Shown: positions 57,492-64,000 of the stretch, one piece after another
Position numbering within the stretch: the stretch's first letter is position 1
How the letters are laid out: the number at the start of each line of letters is the position of its first letter
NCBI RefSeq assembly: GCF_000003815.2
Contig: NC_049990.1
Span: 16,466,945 to 16,530,944 of the forward strand
DNA: 64,000 bases
Direction of reading: 5' to 3'
Origin: Branchiostoma floridae
Taxonomy: Eukaryota; Chordata; Leptocardii; Amphioxiformes; Branchiostomatidae
Position numbers and translations under genes: made by a program
The notes under the pieces: model-generated
Seen by the model: the letters and a program-made list of their open reading frames with translations, nothing else
The model's database searches: none
What the model was told of the DNA's origin: nothing

Positions 57492-59212
57492 CTAAGGCTA
57501 ACGTCACAATTCAACCAAGCTGCCCGTCCAGTCAGTTTTGGGGAACGAAAAGTAAGATATAAAAGATACCAAAAACGCAAAATGGACCAAAAATAATTCA
57601 ACAGCATGTCTTGTGCATATCTATTGGCATAAACTTTAATTTTTCGTTTCCACAAACAGCCCGGCCGGGCCCCGGAAATATGACATAGGCCTAAATAGTT
57701 AGGCACCCAGAGGTTTTTTCTGAGAGCAGCGAAAGCAGTGGGGCTATTCAATTCACTAGGTGTGCACTTGTGCATTTATTACGGTTGTAGCCCTGTACGT
57801 ATTTTCTTGAAATGTTGTAGACCGGGATGTTTGAATGAGTAAAAGAAATGCACTATTTTACCGCGCTGATCGCAGCTCATAAATACTTAACAGGTAGTGT
57901 TCATCTTTCTTAGGTTTCGTTGATAATTGATAGAATTATTTGGACCCGGCCGGGCCCCGGATTTAGTTTAACTAAGAGTTAAATTCAACCCGGGACACGG
58001 CGATAAATAGACGTACCCGGGACGAATTTGTGGCCGGGGCTACATTTCATGTACATTACTTTCCGCTTGCTCTAAAGAATTTGCTACTCTCTGTTCGATA
58101 GATAAATTCAACTACATTCTGGGAGGCGATAACCCTCACTGTGTACAAGTAGGCAAACATATCCACGAATGCTTATACCGTAGAAACAATAGACCTATTC
58201 ATACCTATAGATATCCATATATGTCTGTTAAGTTGTACTGTAAGTAGTTGTTATACATGTAGACCTTACGAAAGTCGCTGTACTTTTGTCGCGTCAATAA
58301 AGATTTCTGTAATATCTAGCTTTAGGGTAGCGCAGCATGCACATCGGTGTGGGTGATGTCATTTTGTGCTGGTACATCGGGCGTTACAATGAGTTGTATT
58401 CTATATATTCATATGGATCAAATTAAATATTTCTACTCTAACCTTTGGAAGAGGCTGACTTCTTTTCTGTATGCAGTGGGAGATGTCCAACATGTTTTGA
58501 AGCACTTAACTACTAAGTCTTAAGCAAAAATATTGTTTTGGGTTTTGGCAAGGTGGGAAAGGCTTGGAAATTTTGATACATTCCTAGGCATAATTCACTT
58601 CTCTAAGAATTGTATCGTGAACATAAAATGTTGTTCGTCTCCCAGTAGGGGTTATTCAAAAAGAAATCAAAAGGACACACGCAAGTTGTGTTAACCGATT
58701 TTATTTCCTCCGACACCACATCGTACATGTTTCCAGTAGTAGAGAGAGAGGGAGAGCTGTAAGCGAATACGAGAACTGTAAACGGAAGGTTAACCGACAA
58801 GTACTCTTCAGGTGGCGCCACAGTGGCTTCTCATTGGCTAAGGAAGTAGTCATGTGCTAAAAAATGCTTGCTCCTGATTGGGTTCGAATGCAGTGTCATC
58901 CGCCAATCATCAATTTTCAGAGCAAGAGTTGGTTATACAAACATAACATTTTTCTTACACCAGTTCTATCATATCAATTATGACCATCACAAAAATGAAC
59001 ACCATCTCTTAAGTATTGATGAGCTTATCGGGCCAGAGCATCGAAAAAAATTGCAGTGCTACCAACAGCGTTCTGGAGATCTCGGGCTAATACAATATTT
59101 GGTACATAAGTGCAAGCGTATTAAAATGCAAGTACACACATAATAGTGAACTAACGTGGTCACAGACTAAAATCGCCAAAATGCAACACTGGTTCACCTT
59201 TATCCGTTGTTT

Positions 59213-59724
59213 NNNNNNNNNNNNNNNNNNNNNNNNNNNNNNNNNNNNNNNNNNNNNNNNNNNNNNNNNNNNNNNNNNNNNNNNNNNNNNNNNNNNNNNN
59301 NNNNNNNNNNNNNNNNNNNNNNNNNNNNNNNNNNNNNNNNNNNNNNNNNNNNNNNNNNNNNNNNNNNNNNNNNNNNNNNNNNNNNNNNNNNNNNNNNNNN
59401 NNNNNNNNNNNNNNNNNNNNNNNNNNNNNNNNNNNNNNNNNNNNNNNNNNNNNNNNNNNNNNNNNNNNNNNNNNNNNNNNNNNNNNNNNNNNNNNNNNNN
59501 NNNNNNNNNNNNNNNNNNNNNNNNNNNNNNNNNNNNNNNNNNNNNNNNNNNNNNNNNNNNNNNNNNNNNNNNNNNNNNNNNNNNNNNNNNNNNNNNNNNN
59601 NNNNNNNNNNNNNNNNNNNNNNNNNNNNNNNNNNNNNNNNNNNNNNNNNNNNNNNNNNNNNNNNNNNNNNNNNNNNNNNNNNNNNNNNNNNNNNNNNNNN
59701 NNNNNNNNNNNNNNNNNNNNNNNN
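59213..59724. other. Assembly gap, 512 N
   Basis: By the inverted-repeat coordinate sum this gap should hide exon 3 of the inverted FUBI-ferredoxin gene (expected near 59444-59644). Apparent long frames across it are only N translated as X. Confidence 0.95.
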
Positions 59725-60042
59725 ACTGTATAAAACTTTATAGTACAAACTTTTTCCCAACACAAATGAATATACGAATCCAATCAATTTAAACGACCAC
59801 TCTTCAGGATCAATCACTTCAGAAGGTAAACTCGCGAGAGTTACAAATACGTGATCTAATTAACACGTGATCTTGCGGATACGTGACGTCAGCAATTGGT
59901 CAAACGTGGTAGGAAGTTTATAACGCCCGTCTCTCTATGTAACTTCATTTGTTACATATGCATATGTTACTTAACTGATGCCAGTGTATTTTTTGTAACA
60001 TTTCTTCAAGTCACAAGTGTGATGAATGGATAAAAGGTTTAC

Positions 60043-60786
60043 TTCTTCAGCCGCGTCCAAAATAATTTCGTCTTCGGGACACTCAATCGTCTTATCTCCA
60101 TCCGGGGTCTTGAAGGTCACCTTGTACGTGGCTCCTAATAAACAAACAAACTGGAGATTAAAATTGAGAAATATAAAACATACACCTTTAATGATATTTG
60201 GAAGATATTGTCGGGTGTTTTTTGACTGTTTTAAAGGTTAGTCGACAATAAACAAAGGGCTCGTTGAAAATAACCCTTATCGTCCTATCTTAAACTGTGT
60301 CATAACATTTCGCTGTGACAACATGTGATAAGCAAGATGGCCGACCTATGACGTCACAAATCTTTATGGCGAAAACCATGGACTGGAGGCTAAAACAGGA
60401 CGCTTTTTCTGCGTATTAAACAAGTAATAATTCAGATAGCTTTCAATGACACAATGGACGAATATTTTGATATATAGCTTTACGGAAAGCAAGAAGTTGA
60501 AAGAATTACAAGTCGCCAACACCGACAACGTTCAGAACACAGATAAAAGTCAGAACACTTCACCTCCACGTGTGCGCACATTCACGTCCAATGTCCCCAT
60601 ATCCGGTATCCCGCAGCCGAGCAGCGTAGCAGCGTCCTCTAGCGGTTTGCCGGAGTAGTACAGGATCTGTTGTTCCACGGGCAGACCCTCCAGCTTGAAG
60701 ACTCGCTCCTTGATGTCCCGGATGGTTTCCTCTCCGGTGATCCCCAGAAGTCCATAGTTTTTCTTGCTTTGCACGAAAAGATGCAT
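60043..60786 (-). CDS. Inverted FUBI-ferredoxin gene, exons 1 and 2 (exon 3 in gap)
   Basis: Exon 1 is 60786-60564 (donor GTGAAG) and exon 2 is 60134-60043 (acceptor TTAG, donor GTAAAC); both are open and in the same phases as the left gene. Exon 2 reads A-T-Y-K-V-T-F-K-T and ends I-I-L-D-A-A-E-E, differing from the left copy at three residues. The R-T-R-G-G/A-T-Y junction is preserved. Exon 3 is predicted to be inside the N gap. This gene and the left copy converge. Confidence 0.88.
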
Positions 60787-60799
60787 GATGCTGAATTTC

Positions 60800-61420
60800 C
60801 TACAATAAAAAACATTTATAGGTAGGTTAAAAAGAAAATCGGCAGGTAATACAATGCAGCAGCAAATTAATGATGTACAAAACGTGGGCGTGGCGTAACT
60901 TTTTGTATGGTACTTTGGTCAGTCCCCAGAGGCTCAGGGCTCGAATTTCTTTACCATTGTATCCTTAGAAAACCAAAGAAAGCATACAATTCTGTGGGAC
61001 TAGTTTATTTGTCGAGACTGCTACGCATTATAAAATAGGACTAAAACTACCTAAATCACATCCAGGGACACACCAATATCCTGTGACCGCGGACCCCGCT
61101 GGTTCGAACGGGGAGTCGGCTATATATGAGAGGATTATATACAACCCCACATTTACCAGGAGGGGGGGGGGGCGCTACGTATAGAACTATCTGGTACTTT
61201 GGATCTGGCGCTTTTACCTTTGTAGCTTTTGGAATGTTGAAAAATTGTCTTTTTGCATATTGATTCATAGTTAAGATACACCTCTTCTTCAACTAGATCT
61301 CTTTTACATAACTTTGTGTAATAGTTGCTGCCATACATTGTACCATGTACAAATGTCGCGCAATAAAGTTCTCTCTATCAATTTACAGCTAGGATATACA
61401 AACCTTCTCCAACAAGATCT
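60800..61420. other. Upstream flank of the inverted gene
   Basis: No gene is seen. A G-run lies at about 61163-61171. The sequence is not evidently homologous to 52440-53380, so the two gene copies may differ in upstream control. Confidence 0.5.
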
Positions 61421-61499
61421 GTTCAGTGTCACTGACGAAAACGAGTGTATGCTAGTGTTGAAACTGTTGAGCGAGATGCACATCAAACTGAGATAACTA

Positions 61500-63130
61500 C
61501 TTCCTGGGAATGTAGCTGCCTGGGGCTGTCTCAAAGACATATACAGACACAGACACCAGCGACTTTTTAAAAGCTCCCCATGTCCATATTGAAGAGAAAT
61601 CTGATGAAAAAATGTAGTCGTAAGAAAATGGAACAAAGGCAACCAGGGCTTCCACGAACGACCGGTTATAGCAATGTGAATATGTCAAGCTATCTTGTCC
61701 ACAACTATCTTACCGAAATATGATATATCCACTTAAATGTTTGCAGCGGTTGAAGGCGTTAAGACAATAATTAAGGCTGGAGGGCAGAGTTTTTGTCCGC
61801 GATATCCGGAGTCTATCTCCTGCGTCGTTATCAGAAATTACACCATTAGGAGAAGCATTCATGCAACACTTTTGAGTTAAAAGAGTGCGTCAAACTCCAA
61901 TAAATAATTTTTTGTGTTCCTACTCACATTATATAAGTCATTATACCCTAAGTCCGAACGCATTACTTTTCCATATTTCTCATCTATAATATCTCATGCA
62001 AAACAGGCAAAATACTACCAGAAGGCGATACATTACCCCTCCAAACCCCAACAACTTCATCAAACCGGTTGAGTGAGATGTTTTGCTCGTAACGCTGTGC
62101 TAAATTGTGATTTTCGAACAAAAAGAAGAAAGAGTCCACTACAGTGTTTTGCGTGCATGAAAGGATTGCTGCCTTTGGCTGCCCAAACATTGGCACACAC
62201 TGACCGAAACATCTGTAGACACTACTCCAAAAATATGCAAATAAAGACAACAACGACGTGTATAAAAGAGTTGCCCTTTTCTGTGCCCCTATTGAACCGC
62301 TATCTGATAAGGAGTTGTAGTCAGAAGAGTTTTAGAATCGGTCGAGACCGCCAAACGCAACGAAAGCCTCCACCTGCAACTGAGCGTAGCGATGTTAACA
62401 TTTTCGGTGAATAGATTTGCAAACTGCAAAGCTCCCTTGCCTACATTTATCCACTACACCACAGCTATTTGGAGCGACGGAAGGCGTTAAGTCAAGGATT
62501 TTAAGGCCGTAGCCTGGTAGGACACGGTATTCATCCGCGAACCCCACAGGACACAGAATTTATGTACGGATGAGTCGACTGCAGCGGACCGTGGACCTAC
62601 ACCGCATCACATTTATAAAAGATAGAGTGTTCAAACGGCAGTAAAGTCACCTCTTTGGCCCCAATTATCTCTTAGTTTACCTTAACTCAAACATTATCGC
62701 TTTTCGTACTAATCTAGAGAACCCACTACTCTATGATTTCCACCGCGTCAAGTCACGCTACGTTCACTTAACATGATGCAAATCCTCATAGGCTTACTCA
62801 GTTCTCCCCCCCCCTTAAAACTGTTCCACATACCCCTCTTCTCCCACTTAATTCTGTACAATAATCCCTTCGAATTAATTACTATTCTTTACCTTTTCTT
62901 AGCTTCTTCGCCGCTCTTTTTAAACTTAACCAAATTGATCTTCCGAACTTGCGACTGTCTTGTTGACTGGCACAGCGTAGAATAAACAGGTATCTCTTTT
63001 AATCACTACGTCATCATCACGTGAACATCACGTGAGAGATAAATCTAACCTGTTCTGTTAAATGCCATTCTTTTGAAAACGCAATTTTCTTCATTATATC
63101 ATTACGCTCATTGAGTTCTTTCAGGCCCTT
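61500..63130. repeat. Inverted copy of the 2.4-kb repeat
   Basis: Reverse-complement matches include GAGTCCACTACAGTG (62133; compare 49313 and 51691) and AACATTTTCGGTGAATAGATTTG (62397; compare 51220). It carries the empty TTAA site at 62768-62771. Confidence 0.75.
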
Positions 63131-63379
63131 TAAGCACTACCCATTCTTCAGATTTATCCAGTCGAAACACAATTTTTAACCAAGTATTCATCCTATAGCC
63201 ACTGAGGCAAAAACTGTCCTACATAGTAAGCGAATAGGCAGGCTTTCAGATCGTATGAATTGGAATGTTCAGGTAAGAATTTAGTTCAGAAGGCACAGCA
63301 TTTATGTTGGGAGGAGTGAATGCAGTGGACCATGGCCCCAACTGGGCGCCATTTAAAAGGGATCCTCTAACCCATTCTT

Positions 63380-64000
63380 TATACTTAGCTTCCACTCCCT
63401 TGGAGATTACTTTTCGTTACCTTTTCTTAGCTGCTTCGCCGTTCTTTCAAAACTTGACCAAGCTGCTCTTCCGAACTTGCGACTGTCTTATTGACTGGCA
63501 CAGAGTCGAATAAACAGGTGTCTCTCTTTATCGCTACACCATCATCACATGAACATCAGGTGACGGGTAAATCTAACCAGTTCTTTTACATGCCATCCTT
63601 TTGTAAACAAATATCTTACCGAAATATGATATATCCACTTAAATGTTTGCAGCGGTTGAAGGCGTTAAGACAATAATTAAGGCCGCAGGACAGACTTTTT
63701 GTCCGCGGTCTCCGGAGTCTATCGCCTGCGCCGTGATCAGAAATTACACCATTAGGAGAAGCATTCATGCAAGACTTTTAGGTTAAAAGAGTGCCTCAAA
63801 CTCCAACAAATGAAACAATATTTTTGGATTTTCACTCATATTATATAAGTCATTATACCCTAAGTCCAAACGCATTACTTTTTCATATTTCTCATCTATA
63901 ATATCTCATGCAAAATAGGCAAAATACTACCAGAAGGCGATACAATACACCTCCAAACCCCAACAATTTCAGGTTGAGTGAGATGTTTTGCTCGTAATGA
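63380..64000. repeat. Second, partial inverted copy of the 2.4-kb repeat
   Basis: 63395-63600 and 63607-64000 repeat words of 62870-63060 and 61698-62085 (for example ATATGATATATCCACTTAAATG). The copy is internally deleted and runs off the window. Confidence 0.7.

Noticed and set aside
59160-59817. Long frames of about 200 codons
   Set aside because: Most of the length is the 512-N assembly gap.

Overview
This window is animal genomic DNA and most probably comes from an amphioxus (Branchiostoma-like cephalochordate). The reasons are many short phase 1-1 EGF and C-type-lectin exons, a nucleotidyltransferase plus tetratricopeptide (TPR) gene, several families of small DNA transposons, non-LTR retrotransposon tails, and very recent tandem and inverted duplications. 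The species assignment is inference. Two assembly gaps are present: 100 N at 6193-6292 and 512 N at 59213-59724.

Layout. (1) 1-15.7 kb holds two paralogous plus-strand genes for secreted EGF/C-type-lectin proteins. Gene A enters from the left edge and ends at 7032. It carries a recent 2.07-kb tandem triplication of its lectin+EGF module. Gene B (7871-15551) is complete, with a signal peptide, but has a 34-bp frameshifting deletion in its second lectin exon. A hAT-type MITE sits in one of its introns. (2) 15.8-20.4 kb has no recognised gene. It contains a 66-bp hairpin minisatellite, perfect palindromes and a second hAT MITE. (3) 20.4-32.3 kb is one foldback-like element: inverted arms of about 1.1 kb around a 206-bp satellite array, invaded by three pieces of non-LTR retrotransposon. 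(4) 33.9 kb holds a broken copy of a gene B exon. (5) 35.1-47.4 kb holds decayed minus-strand ferredoxin copies on both sides of a plus-strand gene (36.4-43.0 kb) for a nucleotidyltransferase-like plus TPR protein. (6) 47.8-64 kb is a large imperfect inverted duplication. Its inner part (53.4-60.8 kb) carries two convergent copies of a three-exon gene. The outer parts hold 2.4-kb repeats loaded with MITEs.

The most interesting locus is the three-exon gene at 53397-54739. It encodes a 75-residue ubiquitin-like domain resembling FUBI (the FAU N-terminal domain) and ending in Arg-Gly-Gly. A complete 96-residue plant/cyanobacterial-type [2Fe-2S] ferredoxin follows directly. The ferredoxin begins exactly where mature plastid ferredoxins begin, and its cysteines fall at the canonical positions 39, 44, 47 and 77. 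A second near-identical copy lies inverted at 60.0-60.8 kb, with its last exon hidden in the N gap. At least three further degenerate ferredoxin copies lie nearby. A FUBI-ferredoxin fusion of this kind is not something I know from described animal genes, and I propose it as the candidate new system in this window.
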